Assembly (NCBI GenBank): GCA_029891345.1
Contig: CM057000.1
Coordinates: 128,873,338 to 128,937,337, forward strand
Length of the DNA: 64,000 nucleotides
From: Dryococelus australis
Taxonomy: Eukaryota > Arthropoda > Insecta > Phasmatodea > Phasmatidae
Reading direction: 5' to 3'
Part shown: piece by piece, positions 10,701 to 20,471 of the stretch
How positions within the stretch are numbered: the stretch's first letter is position 1
How the letters are laid out: each line of letters begins with the position of its first letter
Notes under the pieces: generated by a model
What the model was told of the DNA's origin: nothing
Database searches by the model: none
The model's input: only the letters and a program-made list of their open reading frames with translations
Program-made: the position numbers and the translations under genes

Positions 10701-12778
10701 GACCTGGAAAACCTACTCAGTTGAGCCAGCATACTGTCTGAATACCCACACCCACTAACAACGGTCACCCTTTCTGGATACCCTAGAAGGCAGAGCGGTA
10801 GATCCCACACCAAGGTACTCTGCTTCTCGAGTTCAGCTTGTCAGCTCGGTGCTAGTCTTCTCCACCGCGTTTAGGTCCCGGAGGGGTCATTCCCTGGGTT
10901 GGGAAGACTTTGGCTCAGAGCCTACACCCATGTGCAGAGACTGTTGATGGCGAGGCCCGATTCCCAGTGCTCAGCATGTTTAGGCGCAGAGTACTGTGAA
11001 GGTGTCTACTGAGTCTGTAGACATGGCGCTACACTACGTAGAGTTACACCATTCCTTCATTTCGCCTCACAGACGTGAAAGTGCTTTGCCACCAAATGCT
11101 ATACTCTCTTCAACGTGGTATTCGTGAAAAGGTGAAACAGGTGCTTACTGCTTCCGGGTGTTTACAAGAGCTTATCCCCTCCCTCGTCGCCTATACAAAC
11201 CAGCTTGTGCCTAAGGAACAAGCACAGGCTCTGCGCCTTCTACTGGTACATGACCCCGGAGATTCCTAAGGACTTGTTTGAGGCGCCGACACATCTGATC
11301 AAGGAGATTCACCCTTGGATCGCGGAGTATCTCAGTCAGCTAGATCCGCCACCTACAGTTCCTACTGCGTATTTCAGACTCGAATCAGTTGCTCTGCCCC
11401 CACCAGCACGGTTGAACATCCAAAGCCAGATTATTGACACTTACCTGCAGCACACGTACGTCCTACTGAAACCTCCAAGACCAAGCCTGCCACAGAGGTT
11501 ATGCGTCGCCCAGGTATCCCTCCAAAAGCTAAGAGCCTGAAACGCAAGATTACTTTGTGCAAACCCGACTTTGTGCTTTGCCGCAAAGTTGCCAGGCCTC
11601 TACACTGGACGAGCACCAGTGCCACATAGGGACTAAATAGAACTAGCAACCCCGTAAAAGAAAGGGTGCATCTGACCTAATGCCCAACAAAACCAAACCC
11701 TCCTTGACGTAGTCCTCGCCAGTCAGCCAAGGCATCACGCATCAAGGTGATGATGCATTCATCACGTTTTGGAGTCGCGAGTACTCGCACAGCCACTGGC
11801 CAGTTACCTTCCTTGAGGTAATGACCCTTAATCAAAAGCTAGCGGGCATATGTTCGGGGATATGCGAGTACCAGTGTGGCAGTGCTGAAACCCTGCATGT
11901 TGACGAATTATGAAAATGTGCCTCCTCCTCCACCCTTCTTTTATTTCGCATTTCAGTACACTCACAATTGTAATTTTTGCTAAGGCATTTTGTACCATTG
12001 TATGCACAGTGTATAATCCTAGAATGTGTTTTTCCTTGTGATGCAAGCCATTATTTTGTATTGGTTTTTGGACACTTCTGGTTTCATATAATTTTGAGAA
12101 GTTAGTCAGCATTTGCCTCATTTCATTCCATCAGGTTGTTGCTGATTTTATTTTACTTGTCAATGGGAGAAAGTGTTTTTAGTGTTTTTATAGTTTCATA
12201 GTCTCATTTCAGAATTAGCGTAGTGTTTAAATCTCATTTGCAGCTTTCAGTGGAGGTACTGTATTCCAAGTGTTTTACAGTTTTAAAAATTGTCTACTGC
12301 ATGTAAGGCTATAGCTATGGTTTTTAGAAGGTTTGTTCATCCTTTCTGAATCTGCATTATGATGTTACGAATCCTTGCCCTTGTGCTGCCAGAATAGTCG
12401 TGCGTTTCATTTTACTTAGACACTTTTGTTTTCTGGTTTTAGATTGTGTTTTACATCACGGAGCACTTCATTGACGATGAATTCTGTGCACACCTAGTGC
12501 GCAGTACTGTCTGTTTGCCATACAACACGAACATTAACAGACGTATTGTCCCAGTGTTGAAGACGCCGGCCATAGAACTGCCAGCCCCTCTGCGCATTAT
12601 CAACAAGGTGGTGTTGTCCAATCCAGACCAGTCTGATTTCATCATGCAGCGCATCTTCGACTGCAGTATGAAGCGAGAGACCGAGGAACGGAAGACAGCT
12701 CTCATCAAGGCTATCGATGAAGAGCGACAGAGAATGGTGACCAGCCTGGTGGAGAAAAAGCTAGGGGTTTTTGTCTAG
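3659..12778 (+). CDS. TIR-domain adaptor, TICAM (TRIF/TRAM)-like, three-exon gene model
   Basis: Join of 3659-3838, 7106-7426 and 12443-12778, giving about 278 residues plus TAG. All three junctions are phase 0 with GT...AG introns. Residues 1-60 are strongly basic. Residues 61-113 look like a linker. A TIR domain starts near residue 114 (DFCVVSAEID, box 1). The BB-loop region is FFVEEVLGQDKF at about 144-155, followed by FYITEHF at about 170 and RRIVPVL at about 200. The stretch after the core, with QRIF and a charged helix, resembles the C-terminal helices of vertebrate TICAM2/TRAM. Family knowledge: TICAM proteins are cytosolic adaptors linking Toll-like receptors to interferon/NF-kB signalling through TIR-TIR contacts. 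Inference: a Toll-pathway adaptor acting at membranes. The BB-loop proline common in TIR adaptors is not seen. An extra exon in either intron cannot be excluded. TIRAP- or SARM-type TIR proteins are the alternatives. Confidence 0.72.
3870..4066 (+). repeat. SINE-like repeat, family A
   Basis: Contains a B-box-like GGGTTCAATTCCTGG and ends with a Leu-tRNA-unrelated tail, ATGTTAAGAGCTGTCC. The same layout recurs at 6585-6736 (TTCAATCCCC ... GTTGTTAAGAGCTGTCC) and the tail alone at 13349-13380. Shared inner words include CTCACCCTTGCATTC-like and TCTCAAGA. It lies in intron 1 of the TICAM-like gene immediately after its donor. Confidence 0.6.
4070..4412 (+). repeat. tRNA-derived SINE with (CTAC)n/(CTCC)n tail
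   Basis: A B-box GGTTTGATTCCCGG lies at about 4117-4130, after CAGTGGTACTCACTG, which resembles a worn A-box. A body of about 170 bp follows with GGCGAATGGTATGAAGGGG and GGCCATGGCCAATTCCTTCC, words typical of arthropod SINE bodies. It then passes into tetranucleotide CTAC repeats and CTCC repeats (4309-4412). Simple-sequence tails of this kind are a mark of LINE-mobilised SINEs. Confidence 0.7.
4612..4702. repeat. (GT)n followed by a 57-base T run
   Basis: A GT/GC dinucleotide tract runs directly into about 57 T (4646-4702). Read on the minus strand this is a long poly(A), which could mark the 3' end of a retroposed copy whose body would lie at higher coordinates. No such body was recognised, and slippage is equally likely. 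Confidence 0.85.
4703..6228. other. Intron 1 sequence, no gene; perfect hairpin at 5816-5855
   Basis: AT-rich intronic DNA with no coding signal. The one striking item is an 18-bp perfect inverted repeat with a 4-base loop. A short (GA)n tract lies at 6194-6207. Confidence 0.4.
5816..5855. repeat. Perfect 18-bp stem, 4-base loop hairpin
   Basis: CAAGCTTGTATGGAAGGT (5816-5833), loop ACAC, then its exact reverse complement (5838-5855). Pairing stops abruptly outside the stem. It could be a transposon-end relic, a foldback formed by template switching, or a small structured RNA in the intron. Nothing favours one of these. Confidence 0.9.
6229..6441. mobile_element. MITE, TA-flanked 'GTGAGCACTTTT' family, copy 1
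   Basis: The left end GGCTATTGACAGTAAAGTGA and the right end TGTGCTCACCATGAATAGCC are imperfect inverted repeats. About 213 bp long with no coding capacity. The interior words ATTGCCATGTGACGAATAAA recur in the copy that starts at 60254. TA precedes the left end. Confidence 0.7.
6585..6740 (+). repeat. SINE-like repeat, family A, second copy
   Basis: B-box-like GGATTCAATCCCC near 6590, then a body matching the copy at 3870 and the same tail GTTGTTAAGAGCTGTCC at 6719-6735. Intronic. Confidence 0.6.
7106..7426 (+). CDS. TICAM-like gene, coding exon 2 (linker and N-terminal half of TIR)
   Basis: One hundred and seven codons between a CCCAG acceptor and an AAAG|GTATTA donor, phase 0 at both ends. 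The first ~50 residues are an acidic/Ser/Thr linker. From about exon residue 54 the text is TIR-like: strand A with DFCVVSAEID, helix A with FAKEIAKKF, then the BB loop and the start of helix B/strand C (SAIQKSTK). The exon breaks just before the strand that opens the next exon, a break inside the TIR fold that makes joining to 12443 compelling. A second AG at 7072-7073 would break the phase. Confidence 0.8.
7443..8700. other. Intron 2, left part; nothing recognised
   Basis: Non-coding AT-rich sequence becoming GC-richer after 8210, where the retroelement debris may already begin. No LTR pair was found. Confidence 0.3.
8706..10020 (+). pseudogene. Ty3/gypsy-type pol remnant (protease and integrase)
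   Basis: Broken frames run in pol order. Near 8730-8790 is an aspartic-protease-like IGTGFLLRLRGILDY (family pattern 'GxDFLxxxxxxLDY'). At 9389-9590 is an integrase zinc finger with VCQYVRGCTTCCTHK and then the core start WIQIAADLMGP. At 9590-9990, in a second frame, come the core words SILTDNRTQF and the later ELKQSL helix. Reverse transcriptase and RNase H are missing, so there is a large internal deletion. Stops and frameshifts are frequent. It sits in intron 2 of the TICAM-like gene, in the same orientation. Confidence 0.75.
10021..11645 (+). pseudogene. Retroelement debris with a gag-like or late ORF fragment
   Basis: Follows the integrase directly. Near 10240-10290 one frame gives MLLALSFFFTLSAEG, signal-peptide-like, which could be the start of an env-type ORF; this is weak. 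At 11075-11640 broken frames resemble the ORF fragments at 54.5, 56.2 and 34.8 kb, sharing a PGIP...K/R-rich...P-x-FVxxRK...P-x-x-x-T end. The order suggests two different retroelements back to back rather than one. No long terminal repeats were identified. Confidence 0.45.
12443..12778 (+). CDS. TICAM-like gene, terminal coding exon (C-terminal half of TIR)
   Basis: One hundred and eleven codons plus TAG, after a GGTTTTAG acceptor, phase 0. It opens with IVFYITEHF, the TIR strand that in this superfamily reads like 'ILLLTENF', then a DDEFC turn in the place of the usual D-W-C motif of TIR domains. It continues with RRIVPVL, a Pro-rich loop, and a charged helix rich in Glu/Arg/Lys that ends at GVFV. 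The order and spacing after the TIR core are closer to TICAM2/TICAM1 than to MyD88. It sits 5 kb from exon 2 because a retroelement relic occupies that intron. Confidence 0.8.
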   Translation: MVFYITEHFIDDEFCAHLVRSTVCLPYNTNINRRIVPVLKTPAIELPAPLRIINKVVLSNPDQSDFIMQRIFDCSMKRETEERKTALIKAIDEERQRMVTSLVEKKLGVFV

Positions 12779-13015
12779 CATTGTCCTTGTAACATACTGT
12801 CTGTACTTGACAGCTCATGACAATAGCATGAGTGTATATATATGTATATTCCTTAAAGCTTTTGGTTGAAACGTTATTTTAAGACACTAAGTAGATTTTT
12901 TTATAGAGGTATGGTGTTTGTTAGATTCTCAGATGTATATTATCATTTGTAGAAAAATAAGCAGTTGAAGTAAGTCTGTGATATTGAAACGAACAGTGTA
13001 AATTACTATAGGTGG

Positions 13016-13074
<59 letters not shown>

Positions 13075-14165
13075 CAACTGTTGTGTAAACTAACTTTCAT
13101 TTTCAGACTAATGGTTACAACCTCGCATAAAGATGAAAAAAATTCTGTTCACGTACAATTCAGTGAAATTAATAAAAACTATACCAATGTGTTTAACTTA
13201 AAAATATATCTTGTGCAGAAGGTATCTCAAGGGAATCTCTCACGACAGCTGTCTGCCGATCAGGTTAAACTTTTTCTTCTTCTTCTTCTGACCAGTTGTA
13301 ATATCATGTGGGTGACTAGCGTTTAAACCTTTGTAAAGAACATTGCCTCTCAAGACCTCGCTGTTAAGAGCCACCCATATCTCTTCACTTCACTTTGTAA
13401 AGAATGGAGACTGAAGTTAAAAATGAATAGTTTTCATATTGCACATTTTGAGTGGCACAGGATGATCGTGAGACCCGCGTGTTCTAAACAGCATTCTTAT
13501 ATTCATCTGCGACTGGGGCAAAAATTGGAACCATTGTGGGCTGTGAAATGTACTTTTTGCCTATTACAACGCAGCTTTATTTCCTTAATCTTATTTGCAA
13601 ACTTTAAAATTTTGAACTATTTAGAATTTGAAAAACTTCAAAATATTGATAAATATGTCCTACTTGAGGTCCGTTAAGCAACACGGGTAATTTTTGTATA
13701 AGAGACCATGCCAGCAAGGCAAGAAAAACTATTATGTGAAGTTTGTTCGCAGTATGCAAGAAATATATTCAGTGAATTTGTAGATGATGCTTCACACAGA
13801 TGAACAGGCAAGTTGATGCCCATGACCAAGTGGAAACGTGAACATGTGGGAGTGGGGGGTAAATTGAGCACAATGTCAATGTGGTGTCCTGTGGAATATT
13901 TTGTTCTGTAATGAAATGCTGTAGGAGCGTACTATAAATTTGCCATTTATATGTGGCTTAATAACATAGTCCCCCCACTTTGGGGAGAAGAGAAATTGCG
14001 GTGTCATATTTATGTGCAACATGAACTTGATTCAGATTTTTTCTACTGTAAATGAGTATTTTTATATATTGTATTTTCACATAATGCAGTTATTGTATCA
14101 CCGTAAATTAAAGCCACGCACTGACATTCATTAAGCTGTTCATAGCTGAAGTATTGTCTCCTATA
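12779..14165 (+). other. Probable 3' UTR of the TICAM-like gene
   Basis: AT-rich non-coding sequence after the TAG stop. It holds a (TA)n tract at 13021-13069 and a short SINE tail near 13345-13380. AATAAA signals occur at 14630-14635, 14970 and 17336-17341, so the transcript could extend through the MITEs that follow. No ORF here looks coding. Placement of the true 3' end is inference. Confidence 0.35.
13021..13069. repeat. (TA)n microsatellite
   Basis: About 25 uninterrupted AT dinucleotides in the probable 3' UTR. Prone to slippage and cruciform extrusion. Confidence 0.95.
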
Positions 14166-14562
14166 GGCTGTTCACGGTAAACTGAGCACTTTTAAAGCCC
14201 TGCTTAAGATCTACTTGTATGCGCGTCGTGTATTCTTCCGCCTTATGTAAAATTAATGTTGGCATGGGTCTTATCACTTTATTCATGCATCGGTCAGGTG
14301 AATCTGTGGAATTATTAGAAAAGAAATATGTTACAAATTTAGTAATTTTTACACTTCAGTGCATTAAAAAAAACAGTAATCGAAAGAAATAATTGAAGTT
14401 ATTACAAATGGTTACCTAACACTTTTTATTCAACGTTAAGACGTGGAACTACTTTACATCCATCATTACCAACTTTACTGGGCGCCAATTAATATATGCA
14501 AGTAGGAGTAGTGACTTTTTTGTAAGGTTGATTTCGAAAGTGCTCACTTTATCATGAATAGC
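14166..14562. mobile_element. MITE, 'GTGAGCACTTTT' family, long form, copy 2
   Basis: Left end GGCTGTTCACGGTAAACTGA, right end AGTGCTCACTTTATCATGAA followed by TAGC. About 397 bp, TA on the left, non-coding. Interior matches the copy at 15480, including the word TTCTTCCGCCTTATG. Confidence 0.75.
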
Positions 14563-15089
14563 ATTTAGTTGTTTAGCATGTAAAAAGCAGTTACATTTCT
14601 TGTAATAATTTGGAATTTATAGCCATGTGAATAAAATTTCTGTAAATACTTCATGAGTAGATTGTCATTTTCAACACTAACTAGGCTTACACCTTTTAAA
14701 AGTTTTTCTTATTTCACAAATTTTTTTAACTTTTTAGATATAAAATTTTTAGTCATCTAGTGATTTTCAGCAGATGCTGGTTGTTCATTGTATTTATGTT
14801 AGAGTTTGCTACATAGATCAGTGTACACTGTCATCAATTTTTATTCAGTACGTTATGATGCACAAGTATTTCTGTTAATGTACATGCTTATGGATTAGTG
14901 TGTATCTCAGTATATCGCAAGTTCAAGTTAACAATACTAGAGAGAAATTGTGCAGTGATTTATCTCCAATAAACATCTAGAGAAACATTAATGGAGGAAG
15001 TGTTCTGTATTATATAACTGTTCACATATTTTTATAATACTGTTTAGTTTATAAATTTTCTGATTTACATCTTATTTAGGAAGTTTTAA

Positions 15090-16014
15090 CAAGGTGACCA
15101 CCCACAGGGAAAACGGAAGTGTCAGGGAATTTAATGTGACAGGAAAAAGTCAGGGTAAAGTCAGGAAATTTTCACTTTGGTCAGGGAAAATGTAAATAAT
15201 TACTATTCTGCAAAAGTTGTTAGTTGTGCGAATACAGGATAATGTAATTGTAAGCAAATGCATTTTGAAATTTCAATTTTTCTGTTTATGATCTGGCAGT
15301 AATACAGCTTTGCCAGTAACATAGGTCTATATGTACAAAATAAAGTATTTGTGTGTTTCTAATGAGCACACTTGTGAAGTCAATAGCATATTTCGTGAGA
15401 AATAGTGATGGGCTGAATAAAATGTTGGCCCTGCTTACTTGGTCTGTTTTAGTGTAATTTAATTTAACTACACTGATATATTCCATTCATGGTTACTTTA
15501 CACTTTTCTGAAGCCCTGCTATTAAAGTTCTACTTACAGGATATTCCTCCGCCTCAGACAAACTAAGTTTAACTAAGTCTAGAAGATTACACCAAAGGAT
15601 GACGCACCAAATTTGTGCTCACTCAGTTGTAATTATATTTTGCATTAAAACTATATCTCACTAGACACTACCAACACACACATTTTCTCACTGTTTTTAT
15701 TCATATTTATTATAAACAAAATATTATTTATAAATAAAATGCAGGTAAAACTACTTTCATGTTAACAGAGGTATAAAACACTTGTGATACATGGCATATT
15801 TTGAAAATAAGTAAATGTTGGACACACGGGGTGATTTTTCAAAGGTTTAATTCAAAAAGTGTGAAGAAACTGTGAATAGATTATAGCATATTTGTTCTGT
15901 AAGCAGTTAAAAAAATATGGTATTGAAAGGTTTTGGCCCTGAAAATAGATCAGAGAAAATGGAAAACAGGGGAAAGTCAGGGAATTCCAAAATGTAATTT
16001 TAGTGGACATCCTG
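15090..16014. mobile_element. Inverted-repeat DNA element with 5-bp duplication TTTAA
   Basis: Ends CAAGGTGACCACC and, reverse complemented, CAGGATGTCCACT. They are flanked by TTTAA on both sides (15085-15089 and 16015-16019). Subterminal 'GTCAGGGAA' words repeat near both ends (15122-15185 and 15976-15983). No transposase frame. Interrupted by a MITE at 15480-15879, so its own length is about 525 bp. Superfamily not assigned. Confidence 0.65.
15480..15879. mobile_element. MITE, 'GTGAGCACTTTT' family, copy 3, nested
   Basis: A worn left end (ATTCATGGTTACTTTACACTT) and a worn right end (TTCAAAAAGTGTGAAG then TGTGAATAG). About 400 bp, nearly the same length as the copy at 14166, and inserted inside the older element at 15090-16014. 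Confidence 0.6.
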
Positions 16015-16019
16015 TTTAA

Positions 16020-17380
16020 GAAACATAACTGTTGAACTAGCAAGTCCATTAAATTGTTAGTTTTAATGGTTGCAACTTTCAGTGTAGTTTGAAAGGCACT
16101 GCCGAGTGCTCGGGACCGGCCGAGCAGATAGATAGCTAGGGTTTTACATGTTCAATTATTCGAGGTGTGTCTCGACTACTTTTTGCAACATGGATTCCAA
16201 ACAAGAAGTACTCTGTGCCCTGTGAAGAGAATAACTGTGCTACATGAGAGCAAGTACGAGTAAATTAACAAGAGTTTTTTTTTTTTTTATTATTTTTATT
16301 ATTAGAGTCTATAATCCTTAATTTACATGCAATTTTCAGGGTATTAAAAATTTTACAGTAGTGTTTTGTAGAAATTATCAAAGTGTTTTTTGTTTGAAAG
16401 TGATGTTGTGATAGGTGCCCGAGTCAAGTCTAAAATCACATGTAAAACTGTAACCTTTCACTCAGCCAGTCCCGCACTAGGACTCTGTGTTAAGTTGGTA
16501 TTTTGGTTTCTCCAATGTAGTATACGTATGTATGTTAAACCAAATTTTGTTTTGTACAATCTCACCCTCATTGCTATTTTTTAAGGATCTGTTCCACTTG
16601 TGAATTCCGAAACCATTTGATCTGCCCCTCATTTTCATTTTCTGTCACATTATACCACATGTAAGTAATACATTTTTTAAAATTATTTAATTTAAGATTG
16701 CTGCTCTCAACTAAACCAAATTTTTAACTTTGCTGGATGCTGGGTAGTTGATCTTTAAGACAATATGGTAAAAATGATCTGTGGGGAATATAGAATTTCA
16801 TAGATGTTGTATAGTGTGTTTTCTGTGTGTAATATTTTTTTTTATTTATATGAATGTATTTTTGAAGCAAATTATATTTTTGTGAAGTAATTTATGAATA
16901 TAACTATATCTTGTATCTTTGTGATAAAAAATTTACCCTTAAATCCTTGCCAAGTAACTGTGATATATCAGTGCCTATTCTGTACCTATATTCTTGGGAA
17001 GAAGAGTGATTATAAATTCAGCTATTGATGTGGTACTATACTGTGTCAAGTGTATCGTTTATTTGTCTGAAGTGAAAAACGTGTGTTTTTCCAGACAAAG
17101 CTTTCATGGTGTATGGTTACCATAATGTATATTTTCATGAGTTTTGCATTTTGTGAAGTTTTTTTTTATCTTAAATGACTAGGAAAATACAAAATGCGTC
17201 ATTGTGTGATTCAGTACCTATGCAAAATACAAACATTTGCAGTTTTAAGCATTTAAGGTTTTTTCCTCTTGACGTAGCCTAATTAAAATTTATAAGATTG
17301 TATTTACATTTGTACCTTTATATGTATGCTTGGCTAATAAAGTTAGTTCTTTTGTAATAATGTTCACCTAAAATTTGCAT
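16020..17380. other. AT-rich non-coding, possible distal 3' UTR
   Basis: No coding frame and no repeat ends recognised. A plus-strand AATAAA lies at 17336-17341, after a long T-rich stretch. It could be the distal polyadenylation site of the TICAM-like gene. Confidence 0.25.
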
Positions 17381-17387
17381 ATTATGG

Positions 17388-17432
17388 ATATATATATATA
17401 TATATGACACACACGCACACACACACACACAG
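17388..17432. repeat. (TA)n then (CA)n microsatellite
   Basis: A short TA tract (17388-17405) adjoining a CA tract with one interruption (17408-17432). Confidence 0.9.
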
Positions 17433-17859
17433 TGCAAAGAGGTAAGTTGAAGTCATATAATAACATTTGTGCATGTGATGTCAGCACATTAACTTTTCTG
17501 CGGGGAAATCTAGGAACAATAACACACATGGACACAAGACTGACGTGAACACAGTGTTCACGTGCATCTCCCTGACCAATTCTATGCCGGGACGAGAAGA
17601 ACAGCCCAGAGTACATTGGTATAGGCCACAGAGGATATCTATGTTTTTCCTCTGTGACCCAGATTGTGTATCTCACAATTGCCGTTTTTGTTGATTTCCA
17701 CTAAGAGATAACTCTTGGGGGAAATGGACAATCAGTCTGGCATTACGTCCCAGGGAAGCGACGACAGTCAGGTGATATAGCCATTGGTGGGAGTGAGTGA
17801 GCTGCCCGCGCAGCAGGGAAATACAAGATATAATAGCAAACTGGAAATCAGCAAGTGAT

Positions 17860-19400
17860 AGTAGTTTGATTATTTTTGATTCTGATGGTGAAGTTCGTAA
17901 CAATAATCAAGTCACGGGAAACGAGCCATGAAAAATGAGGTCGGTACACAAAAAAACACCCTCTACCTCCAGTAATGCTACCAATATTTTTCAGTTGCAA
18001 AAGGACTCTGAATTTTCTCCACTAATTCTGTAGTTTGACGATTAAGATCTGGTATTACTGATTGATTTATTAGAAAATCTGAGCAAATCTGAGGTGTTCA
18101 AGCAAATGTTTGATCCTGATTTGGTTGAATATATTGTCTGGGAGAGGGATAAATATTTTACCTTTGTGACAGATAACTTTGATGTAAAGCAACACTCCAA
18201 ACTAAAACAGTACGAGAAGTCTACAGTATTGTTGCTGTACACATTATTTGCCATCATTATGCTAACTGCACACACTGGCAAAAAATAGTCTAAAATATTA
18301 TTGGTCCACTGATCCACTTCTCTCACGCCGATGTTCAGAAAAATTATGTCTCCGAAGAAAGGTTTTCTATTAATGCTACGACTTCTCCATTTTGCAGACA
18401 ACCTGCATCAACCAGCTGGTGACATATTGTACAAAATAAGTTATTTTCTTCAATCAATAAAAATGAAATTCAAGTAAAGTTTTTATCCATATAAAAATGT
18501 TTGCATTGATAAAAGTATTGTTCTTTGGAAAGGACTATTGTCATTCAAATAATAAAATCCATCCAAATGTATAGGTTTGGAATCAAATTGTTTGTTCTGT
18601 GCGATTGTCAAACTGGCTACATACTTGATTTTTTGGTGTGCACAAGTGCCACAACCAATATTGATGCAGATACAAGTCTAGAAATATCTAGTTCCATCGT
18701 CAGGACACTCCTGACTTCATATGCTTGTGCTACAGTCAGAGTAAATAGAAAATGCATGCCAAAATTTCCCCAGAAAGTTGGAAAAAAAAAAATGAATGTG
18801 CCATATCATACAGAAACAATACTGGCTGAGAAATGGCACAACAGATGTGACGTACATACAATCTCAATACACCAGCATGAAATAAAAGACTGACAAGAAA
18901 AATTTCTGAACTGGTGAGCATGTCAAAAAACCTATCACAGTTCCAAGACTACAACAAAAACATGGGTTCTGTTCACAAATGTGACATGCAGATGAGTTTC
19001 GTTGACAGTACTCTTAAATCACTAGAATGGTACAAAAAAAACTTGCACATTCTTTTATTTTATACTACTGCAAGACAGGCAAAAATGTGAAACTATTGGA
19101 CTACAGGCTAAGGTTTGTAAGGCAACTCGTAGAAGAATTCAGCACAACATGCATGCCCATAAAAGGTGGATGCCCTTCTAATGAGGCCCCTGCTGGAATT
19201 CCAGCCCCCCTGCGATTGACTGCCACACTTCCCAGAACCTGTGCCATCTACTGCTTCAAAAAAAAGACTCAACAGAGGCAGTGCTATGTGTGTAAACACA
19301 GTGTAAAAAAAAAAGCTCGGAAGAGAAGAGATACTCGCTGGATGTGTTGTGTGTGTGATGTTGGACTACGTGTACATCTGGTGCACAATGTGGAGCCATA
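17860..19400 (+). pseudogene. piggyBac-type transposase relic
   Basis: Broken plus-strand frames follow the order of the DDE_Tnp_1_7 (piggyBac) family. An acidic Ser-rich N-terminus lies near 17870. FKQMFDPDLVEYIV is at about 18100. YYWSTDPLL is near 18300, followed after a one-base shift by a MSPKKGFLLMLRLLHFADN helix. RFGIKLFVLCDCQTGYILDF is near 18580. The C-terminal Cys-rich finger is at about 19280-19370 with CYVCKHS and RRDTRWMCCVCDVGL. At least three frameshifts or stops separate these. The family cuts and pastes at TTAA; clear terminal repeats were not found. Confidence 0.85.
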
Positions 19401-19570
19401 ACAGCTCCATGTAGTTCAGGCTTGGGAGCTGGGACCGAGCCAGTCACCCCCCTCCCCCCGCCCTATTCAACACCCACGTTAGACGCATCAATATGGGGCC
19501 CAATGTGGAGCCATTCAGCTCTATGTTGAGACTTGAGAGCTGGGACAGAACCAGTCACCCCCCCCCCCCC
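19383..19570. repeat. Two-copy tandem repeat of about 117 bp ending in C runs
   Basis: The block beginning CAATGTGGAGCCAT at about 19386 and again at about 19502 carries GAGCTGGGAC and CAGTCACCCCC in both copies, each followed by a poly(C) run. It separates the piggyBac relic from a gag fragment. Confidence 0.75.
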
Positions 19571-19599
19571 CCCCCCCCCCACTCCCTTTTTCGATGACT

Positions 19600-19990
19600 C
19601 CTTGCAGAGGGGCTTGTCGACTGAATTCAGGGAGTCCAGTATATCACCCCGTGCCCATAAACCTCTGAACCCGTGCAATCCAGTCAATTCTGGAATACCC
19701 AGCGAACTACTACTGACCAAGTTACATGGGAAACCATACGAGGACCCCGAGAGTTTCGTACAGAAATGCAAACGGGAATTGAGGGAACGCCTCATTCCCT
19801 GGAAACAATGGGTGAGCCGAGTGCACCACCAACTGAGCAGACCAGCCAGAAAATGGTGGGGAAAAATACGAGGAATTTATAGATGGATGGCCCCAGTTCA
19901 GGTCCCAAGTCATTTAGCATTTCTCCGGAGACTTGCGCTCCCACGTACAACACCGGGATGAAGAGGTAGATCTCTTCATCAGGCAGAAGG
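19600..19990 (+). pseudogene. Retroelement gag-like fragment
   Basis: An open frame gives LLTKLHGKPYEDPESFV, then a Lys/Arg-rich helix, then WVSRVHHQLSRPARKWWGKI. The pattern 'F/L-x-G-x-x-x-EDPxxF ... W ... L-x-x-x-A-x-x-WW' is that of Ty3/gypsy-type gag capsid regions. No zinc knuckle follows and the frame breaks after 19960. It is probably a truncated copy and is not obviously the partner of the pol relic at 8.7 kb. Confidence 0.6.
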
Positions 19991-20471
19991 AGCGCCTGTA
20001 TGTGGTGGTGTCCCCATCTTTAATTGGTATGCCACAGTATTGAAAAAAATTATGCGAAAATCTGCAAATATGTAGCTGTAGTCTATTCCAGCTATAGCTT
20101 GGACTTTTATGTTTAAATGAAATTTGTTTTCATTTAACAATAACGTTCGACCCACATACACCAAGTTGTTTGAAACCAAACACAGTTGACAGCACAATGA
20201 CCGTGAACGACTACGGAAAAGCAGAACTGGTTCATGAAAATGGTTAAGGCAGAAAGGGCAGGATTCTATTTATAGAACAATGCGCTTGGGGAGAGCAGCA
20301 CAAGGTACTTATGGAAACGAGGTGTTGCATGAGGGAGTGGAGTTACAGCATACAGATAACAAAAGCGCGCTTCACACGGTCACGAGTCCCGCCGCAAGTC
20401 TGCTTCACACGATCTCGCCGTACATGTTTCAACTCATAAAATTACAATTTTAATTTTATATATATATATAT

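Noticed and set aside
19533-19600. Proline-run protein start at 19533
   Set aside because: Created by a poly(C) tract. Only the downstream gag-like part looks coding.
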